Shown piece by piece: positions 53,083 through 61,007 of a stretch of 64,000 nt of DNA. The notes below the pieces were generated by a model. The model was not told the origin of the DNA and ran no database searches. It worked only from the letters and a program-made list of their open reading frames with translations. The stretch is taken from the NCBI RefSeq assembly GCF_000245735.1, contig NZ_AHTH01000020.1:1-64000 (forward strand). Direction: 5' to 3'. Source of the stretch: Alishewanella jeotgali KCTC 22429. GTDB lineage: Bacteria > Pseudomonadota > Gammaproteobacteria > Enterobacterales > Alteromonadaceae. A program made the translations under genes and the position numbers. The first letter of the stretch is position 1. Every line of letters starts with the position of its first letter.

Positions 53083-55788
53083 TTAGAACTTATAGGACAA
53101 ACCAGCCATATAAGAGCGACCATAACGCTGATACTCGATAACGCGACGGCTGTCATCACCTTCTACCCGCACGAATGGCTCATCCGTCAGGTTGTTTGCT
53201 TGCAATAACAGAGTTAAGCCTTCATAACGACCCGAGAAGCTATAGCTGATTTGTGCATCGACAACGGTCTCAGCTTCAATCATCCGCAGGTCACGACCAT
53301 TACCGAAACCTGAGATTTCGCCGAGGAAGTCAGAACGGTAACGGCTGCTGACCCGGGCAGAGAAGCCATCGTTCTCATAATAGAACGTCAGGTTCGCTAC
53401 CCGTTTAGATAAACCTGGCAGCGGCGTAGCAGGATCATTCGGATTAGACTGAATGCTGCTGTCGGTCCAGGAACCGGTCAGAATGGCACCGAAGCTTTCC
53501 AGCTGTGGCATAATCATCGCACCGCTGGCAGACAAGGTAAATTCCAGGCCATTAATACGACCTCCCTTGCCGTTTTGTGGCGTTGTGGCAAGACCTTGGT
53601 TAATTACCGGTACTTCACCACCAGATGGGAAGCCGGTAAAGTCCTGGATCACCTGTTGGTCATAAATATAACTTTCCAAATCTTTGTAGAAAGCCGCGAT
53701 AGCCATGTAGCCTTTGCTATCATCAAAGTACTGTTCATAAGACACATCAACTGCATTGGCAATCCACGGCCGTAACGTTGGGTTACCACCAGAGGCGCTC
53801 CAAGGTGAGTTTTGCTCCGGTCTCGCCTGGGCGTTATTCAGTGCTGGGTTAAAACTATAGTCCTGGCTGGCGCGCAGTTGGTCCATCCGGGCCCGGGCCA
53901 TAGTACGAGCTAAACCAACCCGCACGTATTTACCTGTGCCCACTTCAAAGTTCAGGTTCAGGCTTGGTAATACTTCCCAGTACTTATCGCCACCATCAAT
54001 CCGGAATGAAGATACATTAATGCCTGTACCTGAAGCCGCTAAAGCATAAGATGATTGATCAGTGTGGACAATCTGGGTACCGACATTACCTGTTACCGGA
54101 ATATCGCCGACACGGCTATTAATACCCAGCTTCACATATCCTGTCACCACGTCTTCCGCAACATTCCAATCCTTAATCAGCACATCGGCGTTAGGATTGC
54201 GTACCCGCACCAGAGCACCGCTGTCGATCAACTGTCGCGGATCATAGCTGACCATGCCTGGGATCCCGAATGCCGCTAAACTGGTGGTACCGGCGATGTT
54301 AGGAATTGGTGCAGATAAGGCTCCACCCGGCAATGCCAGAAAGAATTCATCAGCTTTTTTATCTTTTTCGCGGTTACTGTAGTTTAAACCCACTTCCAGC
54401 GAATCGAAATTCTCGCTTTCCAGCATAGTACGGGCACTTAAACGTACCTGATTAAGATCATCGGTAATAGATGGTGAATTGTAATAACCTAACTGGCCAC
54501 CAGGAATAATATCGCCGCCCCAGCCTTGTGGACTGGTCAGGCGAATCAAATTCGGATCGGCATAATTCAGGGTTGAGTTAAAGACCGGACCGCGCTTACC
54601 CATCGCAAATGATAAATTATCCAGTGCGCCTGAACCGGCTGGCCCGGTGCCCGCGTCAGACTCTAAAATCAAATCTGTACGATCGAGAGAGGAATGGCTC
54701 AGATCTAAAGTCGCGTCCCAGCTATCTGATAATTTGAATTCGGTTTTCCAACCGACAGAAAACAAATCAGCCTCGCGGAAGTTACCATGGTTACGGACGA
54801 TACCCTTAACACCAGTGTAACCACCCGAGGTGACAAGACCATTTTCCACCGTCGGGTTAACTAATGGAGCACCGCCCCAGAACAAAGGTAATTCGATAAA
54901 ACTGGTGCGCTGTGTTTCGTCAAATTTTGAGTAGTACAAATCTACTGTACTACTAAAATTATCGTTAGGTTTGTATTCAAAGACACCGATAAAACCGTCA
55001 CGCTCCAGTAAATTTGAATTGGCGTATAACTTAGCACCGCCAATTACTTTGTTACCTTCAGCCGTGTCGGCGTATCCCCAAGCTTCAAATCGCTCAATTT
55101 GCATTGGATTAGAAATGGTGGCAAAACCTAGCGCCACACCGATAGTGTTATCCGCAAATTGATCGATATAAGAAATACTGAAACGCTTACCGTTATCGTC
55201 AGCACCGGCATTCAACGCACTGATTTGGCTCCATTCATAACGGGCGTTCACTGCCACAGTACGCTCGCCGTGTGCCAGCGGGCTAACCAAACGCATATCG
55301 GCAGTACCAGCAAGGCCCTGACCAATTAAGCCTGCGTCAGGCGTTTTATAAACAACAACACCACTCAGTAACTCAGAAGGATACTGGTCGAACTCTACGC
55401 CGCGGTTATCACCTGAGCTGACTTGCTCGCGGCCATTTAATAATGCGGTAGAAAAATCCGGTGCTAAACCGCGAATACTGATGACCTGACTGCGGCCGTT
55501 AAGACGTTGTGCTGTCAACCCAGGTAAACGCGCCAGTGACTCAGCGATACTCACATCTGGTAACTTACCAATATCTTCTGCAGAAACCGCTTCAACAATA
55601 GAACTGTTAAACATCTTAATGTTTTGCGATTCTTGTAAGCTACGACGGAAACCTCTGACAGCAATCACCTCAACGGCTTCTTCTTGTGCTTGCTGTGCTT
55701 GGGTATTCTCCTGTTGCGCGAGCGCCATCGAGCTACTTCCAGCCGCTGCCAATGCTAATGTCAGCATACTGAGTTTAAACTTATTCAT
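53083..55788 (-). CDS. TonB-dependent receptor for maltodextrin, second
   Basis: A 901-residue outer-membrane transporter started at ATG 55788 (AGGTAGGA site, clean signal peptide MNKFKLSMLTLALAAAGSSS...ALAQ). A longer start at 55878 would put 30 polar residues before the signal. Region VEVIAVRGFRRSL may be the TonB box; plug ~45-150 (KLPDVSIAESLARLPGL, IRGLAPDFSTALLNGREQVS); barrel ends RSYMAGLSYKF. Same TonB-Xanth-Caul type as the first receptor. The operator at 55909 is 120 bp upstream. Having two receptors suggests different oligosaccharide sizes or branching. Confidence 0.92.
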   Translation of the reverse strand: MNKFKLSMLTLALAAAGSSSMALAQQENTQAQQAQEEAVEVIAVRGFRRSLQESQNIKMFNSSIVEAVSAEDIGKLPDVSIAESLARLPGLTAQRLNGRSQVISIRGLAPDFSTALLNGREQVSSGDNRGVEFDQYPSELLSGVVVYKTPDAGLIGQGLAGTADMRLVSPLAHGERTVAVNARYEWSQISALNAGADDNGKRFSISYIDQFADNTIGVALGFATISNPMQIERFEAWGYADTAEGNKVIGGAKLYANSNLLERDGFIGVFEYKPNDNFSSTVDLYYSKFDETQRTSFIELPLFWGGAPLVNPTVENGLVTSGGYTGVKGIVRNHGNFREADLFSVGWKTEFKLSDSWDATLDLSHSSLDRTDLILESDAGTGPAGSGALDNLSFAMGKRGPVFNSTLNYADPNLIRLTSPQGWGGDIIPGGQLGYYNSPSITDDLNQVRLSARTMLESENFDSLEVGLNYSNREKDKKADEFFLALPGGALSAPIPNIAGTTSLAAFGIPGMVSYDPRQLIDSGALVRVRNPNADVLIKDWNVAEDVVTGYVKLGINSRVGDIPVTGNVGTQIVHTDQSSYALAASGTGINVSSFRIDGGDKYWEVLPSLNLNFEVGTGKYVRVGLARTMARARMDQLRASQDYSFNPALNNAQARPEQNSPWSASGGNPTLRPWIANAVDVSYEQYFDDSKGYMAIAAFYKDLESYIYDQQVIQDFTGFPSGGEVPVINQGLATTPQNGKGGRINGLEFTLSASGAMIMPQLESFGAILTGSWTDSSIQSNPNDPATPLPGLSKRVANLTFYYENDGFSARVSSRYRSDFLGEISGFGNGRDLRMIEAETVVDAQISYSFSGRYEGLTLLLQANNLTDEPFVRVEGDDSRRVIEYQRYGRSYMAGLSYKF

Positions 55789-55908
55789 ATTCCTACCTAC
55801 CCCGGTGTGTTGTTGTTTTACTGCTGCTAAACCGAAAGTCTGACTGAAATCTGTCAGCTGTGGTTTCGCCATGCTCATTTATTAAACTTATTCGGGCGTG
55901 ACCTCAAT

Positions 55909-55924
55909 ATGAATACGTATTCAT
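55909..55924. promoter_or_regulatory. LacI-type operator, ATGAATACGTATTCAT
   Basis: A perfect 16-bp palindrome in the 373-bp gap between the second TonB receptor (120 bp) and malQ. Apart from this site and the one at 56079, I see nothing else definable in that gap. Confidence 0.75.
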
Positions 55925-56078
55925 AGTGCAAAAGACGCACAAGCAGAGTGCAAGTGCTGGAAAGCTGCACTATTGTTGTGCACCAGACAGATAGCGACAC
56001 CCAAGCTTGACGCAGAGTTGAGAGCAAAAGTATCGCGAAAAACAACAGTGGAAGATAAAGTATGGCGCTCTGAGCAAC

Positions 56079-56092
56079 TGCATACGTATGCA
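56079..56092. promoter_or_regulatory. LacI-type operator, TGCATACGTATGCA
   Basis: A perfect 14-bp palindrome 69 bp upstream of the malQ ATG, 170 bp from the receptor-side operator. Identical to the site at 29165 before the amylase operon. Confidence 0.75.
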
Positions 56093-56161
56093 GGATGTTT
56101 CTTATTCAGGCAGCGCTGTTTATGCTTGTCGTAAACACCACACCCTCTCGACAGGTGGTAT

Positions 56162-58300
56162 ATGGAACAACTTAAACAGCTTGCCAGCCTTGCTGGCTTG
56201 CAAGACAGCTATATTCATGCGAATGGTCATCAGGAACATATTGCGCCTGAAACCCAGGAAGCCATTTTACAAGCTATGGGTTTCGATTTGAGTGATCCGC
56301 AACTCATTACAGCTCAGATCCATAAGCTGCAACATTCAGCTTGGCAACAAGCAATACCGCCGGTCACGGTAGCTGAACAGCAGCAAGCTTTTACGGTGAG
56401 GTTACAGTTAGCCGCGTCTGCCGCGAATAGTCATTGGCAGTGGCAGATCACGCTGGAAGATGGTGAAGTGTTAAGCGGTGAGTTATTACTGCAGGCCAAA
56501 GATATTGCGGAACGCGCCGAAATCAATGACGTTGCGATGCTAGCTTTTAATTTGCCGTTTCAGCTGGACTTACCGCTCGGCTACCATCAGTTGACGCTAA
56601 AAGATGGTAAGCAGACTCTGAGCCAACAACTGATTGTGACGCCGGCCCGCTGTTTTCAGCTGCATGACAGCGCCATCCTGCATAAAACTATGGGCCCAGC
56701 CGTACAGCTGTACGCGGTGCGCTCTGCCCGCAACTGGGGTATGGGTGACTTTGCTGACCTCAAAGCTATGGTTGCCCCATTAGCAGCGGCAGGTAACGAT
56801 TTTATCGGCTTAAACCCCTTGCATGCGCTCTATCCGATGCTGCCACAGGATTGCAGCCCGTACAGCCCCAGCAGCCGTTTATGGTTAAACACGCTTTATG
56901 TCGCGCTGGATGAAACCTCGGATTATCACGCCTGTACCGCAGCACAACAGCTAGTCGCCAGTGCCGATTTTCAGCAGCAGCTCGCCGCCTGTCGCGCCAC
57001 GGCGAATGTTGATTATCCGGCCGTTGCCGCCTTAAAGCAGCAGGTCGCGACCTTACTGTTTCAGCATTTTCAGCAACATGAACTGGCGCAGCAAAGTGAA
57101 AGGGCCAAGGCGTTTCAGGTTTTCGTAGCAGAGGCCGGCGTGAGTCTGTATCAGTGGGCCGTATTCTCGGTACTACAGGGCCAATTGTTCTGGCAAGATC
57201 TGCAAACCGCCGCCTGGCAGCAATTTCCGCCAGAACTGCAAAACCCGCATAGCCCCGCCGTTGCGGCCATTGCCAAACAACATGCCAGCGCTATCGAACA
57301 GCAGCTGTATTTACAGTGGTTAGCACAGCTGCAGCTGGCAGAGGTGAAAGCCGAGTGCCGCAAACAAGGTATGGCCATTGGTTTATACTGTGATGTCGCT
57401 GTAGGCACCAGCCGTAGCAGCGCCGAGAGCTGGGGTGCGCCGGATGACTTCTTGCTGGATTTAAGTGTCGGTGCACCGCCGGATATTATGGCGCCAAAAG
57501 GCCAGAACTGGGGGCTATTAGCTTACAACCCGGTGACGCTGCAGCAAAAAGCCTTTCAACCCTTTATTGAACTGATCCGCGCTAATATGCGCTATGCCGG
57601 CGCCTTACGGCTGGACCATGTGATGGCATTATTGCGGCTTTGGTGTTGCCCGCTCGGCGCCGATGCCACAGCCGGCTGTTATTTGCGGATGCCGGCGCAG
57701 GAGTTGTTTGCCATTTTGGCACTGGAAAGCCAGCGTAATCACTGCGTCGTGATTGGGGAAGATTTGGGCACGGTACCAGCGGAAATCAGTGAACTGATGC
57801 AGCATTATCAGGTACTGTCTTACCGGGTATTTATGCTGGAGCAAAAGGCTGGCAGCTATCAACACCGGGATCTGACCTATCCACCGCAGGCACTGGCAAC
57901 AGTTACCACACACGATATGCCTACGCTGGTCGGCTTCTGGCAGGAACTGGACTTAGCGCTACGTCATCAATTGGATTTATTCCCCAGCCCAGCCGTGGCC
58001 GACAGCCTGCACCAGCTAAGAGAGAGCGAAAAGCAGATCCTGCAACAGCAGCTCGGCATTGCGCAGCCGGATGCGGCAACGCTGGTTCGTGCCTGTCATC
58101 TGTATACCGCAGCGACGCCGGCACGCTTATTCGCCTATCAGTTGGAAGACCTGGTATTGCTGGAAACGCCGGTCAATATACCGGGTACCAGCACTGAATA
58201 TGCGAACTGGCAGCGCAAGTTACCGCAGAATATCGAGACGATTCTGAGCGATAACAAGGTACTGCAGCTGATGCAAGAAATTAAGCAGGCGCGCAGTTAA
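56162..58300 (+). CDS. malQ: 4-alpha-glucanotransferase (MalQ, amylomaltase)
   Basis: A 712-residue cytoplasmic GH77 enzyme, near the usual ~690. ATG 56162 follows GGTGG. It has an N-terminal extension (~1-150) as in E. coli MalQ, then SARNWGMGDFADLK near 190. Catalytic residues by pattern: Asp near 485 (GALRLDHVMAL), Glu near 532 (VIGEDLGTVP), Asp near 585 (TTHDMPT). It moves maltosyl or longer units between maltodextrins, making glucose and longer chains for phosphorylase. Controlled by its own TGCATACGTATGCA operator; ends at a terminator before the last GH13 gene. Confidence 0.96.
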   Translation: MEQLKQLASLAGLQDSYIHANGHQEHIAPETQEAILQAMGFDLSDPQLITAQIHKLQHSAWQQAIPPVTVAEQQQAFTVRLQLAASAANSHWQWQITLEDGEVLSGELLLQAKDIAERAEINDVAMLAFNLPFQLDLPLGYHQLTLKDGKQTLSQQLIVTPARCFQLHDSAILHKTMGPAVQLYAVRSARNWGMGDFADLKAMVAPLAAAGNDFIGLNPLHALYPMLPQDCSPYSPSSRLWLNTLYVALDETSDYHACTAAQQLVASADFQQQLAACRATANVDYPAVAALKQQVATLLFQHFQQHELAQQSERAKAFQVFVAEAGVSLYQWAVFSVLQGQLFWQDLQTAAWQQFPPELQNPHSPAVAAIAKQHASAIEQQLYLQWLAQLQLAEVKAECRKQGMAIGLYCDVAVGTSRSSAESWGAPDDFLLDLSVGAPPDIMAPKGQNWGLLAYNPVTLQQKAFQPFIELIRANMRYAGALRLDHVMALLRLWCCPLGADATAGCYLRMPAQELFAILALESQRNHCVVIGEDLGTVPAEISELMQHYQVLSYRVFMLEQKAGSYQHRDLTYPPQALATVTTHDMPTLVGFWQELDLALRHQLDLFPSPAVADSLHQLRESEKQILQQQLGIAQPDAATLVRACHLYTAATPARLFAYQLEDLVLLETPVNIPGTSTEYANWQRKLPQNIETILSDNKVLQLMQEIKQARS

Positions 58301-58366
58301 GCGCTCACAGCAGGTTGAAATTAAACGCGGGCTTAATGCTATCGTGCAGCGGCCAGCAGAACGCCA

Positions 58367-58391
58367 CGCCACCCAAAACGGTGGCGTTTTT
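58367..58391 (+). terminator. Terminator after malQ
   Basis: Perfect 7-bp stem CGCCACC / GGTGGCG with loop CAAAAC and five T. It lies 66 bases past the malQ stop and only 20 bases before the next gene's ATG. A possible promoter upstream of it (TTGAAA and TGCTAT, 16-bp spacing, 58316-58343) would place it in that gene's leader. Confidence 0.88.
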
Positions 58392-58411
58392 CTAACAATA
58401 AATGAGAGAAC

Positions 58412-60313
58412 ATGATGTTAAGAAAATCCCTGGCTCTAATGCTGGCAAGCGCCGTCACTGGCATTATCTTGTGTTATCCGCAACCCGCTCAGGCTTACTG
58501 CCCGCAAACATCCGATGCTACTCCCAGAGGCCCGATCGCGTTAAACGAACAAGGTGAATTCGTGCCAGACTGGGCAAAAAGTGCGGTTTGGTATCAGGTG
58601 TTTCCGGAGCGCTTTCGCGATGGTGATCCCAGCAATAACCCGACGGTAGGGGATATTGCCGGTGCCGATCCGGCTGAGCCACCTAAAGTCTGGCAGATCC
58701 ATCCATGGGGCAGCGACTGGTACAAACGCCAGCCCTACGAAGTGGCCAACGGTGAACCTGAATTATGGCGACATCTGTTACGCCGCCGCTACGGTGGCGA
58801 TCTGCAGGGGGTGATTGACAAGCTCGACTATATTCAAGATATGGGTTTCAATGCGATCTATTTAAACCCGGTTTTTACTGCTCCCTCACTGCATAAATAC
58901 GATGCGGCCAGCTTTCACCATATCGACCCAAATTTCGGTCCGGATCCGGCGGGTGACCGGGCACTGATTGCCACCGAGAATCCATTAGACCCCAGCACCT
59001 GGGTCTGGACCAAAGCCGATGAACTGGCGCTGGAACTGATCAAACAAGCGAAGCAACGTGGTATCCGGGTTATTTTTGATGGTGTGTTTAACCATATGGG
59101 CATTAACAGTTTTGCCTTTCAGCATCTGCAACAGCATCAGCAGCAATCGCCCTACAAAGACTGGTTTACCGTACACAGCTTTCGTGATGAAAAAACCGGT
59201 AGTGAATTCCGGTATGAGGGCTGGTTTGGTGTCGCGTCATTACCCGAGTTTAAAGAGGATGCCCAGGGTCTGGTTGCCGGGCCACGGGATTATGTATTTG
59301 CCGCCACTGCGCGCTGGATGAATCCGAAAGGTCAGGGCCGCGAGTTCGGTATTGATGGCTGGCGATTAGATGTCGCTTTCTGTGTCGCCCATGGCTTTTG
59401 GAAAGACTGGCGGCAGCATGTCAAAACACTGAACCCTGACGCCTACATCACTGCCGAACTGGTGATGCCGCCGGAGTTGGTAAAACCTTATTTTCAGGGC
59501 GATGAGTTTGACGGTGAAATGAACTATAACTTTGCCTTCACCGCCGCTGAGTTTATGTTTAACCCGGCGCCACAACGGATTAAGGCAAGCGAATTTGACG
59601 CCAAGCTGGCTGAAATGCGCGCGCTGTACCCCAAGGGCGTGGCTTACGTCACCCAGAATTTATTTGGCAGTCACGATTCGAACCGGATTGGCTCCCATAT
59701 TGTGAACCGTGGCATCGGTAACTTCCGCGACTGGGGCACCTATTTTCAGTTGTCACAAGTCAGCCAGAATCCAGCGTATCAGGTGCGCAAACCTAACGCT
59801 GAGGAACTGCGGTTACAAAAGCTGTTTGTTATTTTTCAAATGACCTATGTCGGGGCACCGATGGTCTACTATGGCGATGAAGTCGGGATGTGGGGCGCTA
59901 ACGACCCTGATGATCGTAAGCCAATGATCTGGGACGATATTCGTTACGAAGACGAAATCACTAACCCGGATGGGAGTTTACGGCCTGCTGACAAGGTTAC
60001 GGTAAATCGTCAGTTACAGCAGCATTACCGGCAATTGATTCAACTGCGCCAGCAACTGCCGGCTTTGCGACTGGGGGATTATCAGACCCTGTTGGTCGAT
60101 GACCAGCGCGAGCTGTATGGCTTTGAGCGCCGTTACCAACAACAACGGGTACGGGTACTGTTAAACAATAGCGAGCAGCCACAGCAGATCACCCTACCAA
60201 AAGCACAGGCCAACTGGCAGGATGCGCTAAGCCAACTAGCAATCAGCCACAATGGCGATACCATGCAACTAACGATTCCAGCCAAATGGGGCGCTGTACT
60301 GGTTGCTAACTAA
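58412..60313 (+). CDS. Periplasmic GH13 alpha-amylase/neopullulanase-type enzyme
   Basis: A 633-residue exported enzyme. Signal peptide ends PAQA before YCPQTSD. The barrel opens AVWYQVFPERFRDGDPSNNP, the neopullulanase/cyclomaltodextrinase style. Catalytic residues by pattern: Asp near 319 (GWRLDVAF), Glu near 348 (ITAEL), Asp near 421 (GSHDSNRIG). Probably hydrolyses maltodextrins in the periplasm. It lies downstream of malQ on the same strand, but a strong terminator separates them, so it is either expressed by readthrough or has its own promoter. The next 90 bases hold no gene I can support. Confidence 0.9.
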   Translation: MMLRKSLALMLASAVTGIILCYPQPAQAYCPQTSDATPRGPIALNEQGEFVPDWAKSAVWYQVFPERFRDGDPSNNPTVGDIAGADPAEPPKVWQIHPWGSDWYKRQPYEVANGEPELWRHLLRRRYGGDLQGVIDKLDYIQDMGFNAIYLNPVFTAPSLHKYDAASFHHIDPNFGPDPAGDRALIATENPLDPSTWVWTKADELALELIKQAKQRGIRVIFDGVFNHMGINSFAFQHLQQHQQQSPYKDWFTVHSFRDEKTGSEFRYEGWFGVASLPEFKEDAQGLVAGPRDYVFAATARWMNPKGQGREFGIDGWRLDVAFCVAHGFWKDWRQHVKTLNPDAYITAELVMPPELVKPYFQGDEFDGEMNYNFAFTAAEFMFNPAPQRIKASEFDAKLAEMRALYPKGVAYVTQNLFGSHDSNRIGSHIVNRGIGNFRDWGTYFQLSQVSQNPAYQVRKPNAEELRLQKLFVIFQMTYVGAPMVYYGDEVGMWGANDPDDRKPMIWDDIRYEDEITNPDGSLRPADKVTVNRQLQQHYRQLIQLRQQLPALRLGDYQTLLVDDQRELYGFERRYQQQRVRVLLNNSEQPQQITLPKAQANWQDALSQLAISHNGDTMQLTIPAKWGAVLVAN

Positions 60314-60404
60314 CGGCCAGACAAGATCTGCGTTTTTGACCCGCTCTGAAAAGTGCGCACTTTATGCAGAGCACTGCATGATTGAAAGAACGCATTTGTG
60401 TTGT

Positions 60405-60581
60405 CTACAGATTGAGGTAATGGAATACCAAACCGATCAACCAGGTAATGATACCGCAGTAAAGAGCCTGCTTATTTTCGTCTGGTTTAGGCTCTTTGTT
60501 CTGCAGCGCACAAGCAAACTTATAGCCAAAACCAGCTCCCACTGATGTAAAACTCAGCTGTAATAACAGATCAATTGTCAT
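60405..60581 (-). CDS. Small membrane protein, 58 residues, coupled to upstream gene
   Basis: ATG 60581 lies inside the last codons of the upstream small gene (11-base overlap, different frame). The protein starts MTIDLLLQLSFTSVGAGFG, has a polar middle (NKEPKPDENKQ) and a C-terminal helix (GIITWLIGLVFHYLNL). Overlap, hydrophobic pattern and lack of a competing plus-strand gene support it. Function unknown. Likely co-translated with its neighbour. Confidence 0.55.
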   Translation of the reverse strand: MTIDLLLQLSFTSVGAGFGYKFACALQNKEPKPDENKQALYCGIITWLIGLVFHYLNL

Positions 60582-60807
60582 TCTTTTTATGTTGCGATGA
60601 TGGCTGGCCTATTTTCCGATAGCGGTCTGCGAGCTTAGCAAGCGCGAATATCAGACCACTATACAATAAGCCCAACGGCAAAATTGCCGGGATTAAATAG
60701 TCAACACTAATCAGCACCTGACCAGTATTTAGCTTATCGAAAATATTCCATAATCCAAGTCCGCCAAAAAATAGCAGTAGTAATATCATGGGGATATATG
60801 GCCGCAT
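60571..60807 (-). CDS. Small two-helix membrane protein, unknown
   Basis: A 78-residue protein with an excellent AAGGAGAG site before ATG 60807. Two hydrophobic helices (YIPMILLLLFFGGLGLWNIF; YLIPAILPLGLLYSGLIFAL) and a basic polar tail (SSQHKKND). No family recognised. First gene of a two-gene unit with the overlapping 58-residue gene. Confidence 0.7.
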   Translation of the reverse strand: MRPYIPMILLLLFFGGLGLWNIFDKLNTGQVLISVDYLIPAILPLGLLYSGLIFALAKLADRYRKIGQPSSQHKKNDN

Positions 60808-60949
60808 GCTCTCTCCTTATTAAGCCTCGCAGCGTTGATAAACTCAGTACCAAACACCTCACTTATGAGCAGCGACGAGGCGCTAAAACAATGTCGGAAA
60901 TCTCTGTTCGCGCTTTTGCGCAGATCTCGTGTCCTAGTCGCAGCAAAAG

Positions 60950-60978
60950 AAAAAGCGCTGGGTTTAGCAGCGCTTTTT
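60950..60978 (-). terminator. Terminator of the S9 peptidase gene
   Basis: Stem AAAAAGCGCTG / CAGCGCTTTTT around a seven-base loop, 30 bases past the peptidase stop, with T-rich sequence following on the minus strand. Confidence 0.88.
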
Positions 60979-61007
60979 ATTATAGATTAACTTTATTGCA
61001 ACACAAC

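Noticed and set aside
60303-60545. An 80-codon plus-strand frame after the last GH13 gene
   Set aside because: No ribosome site, begins inside the GH13 stop region and lies opposite a better-supported coupled small gene.
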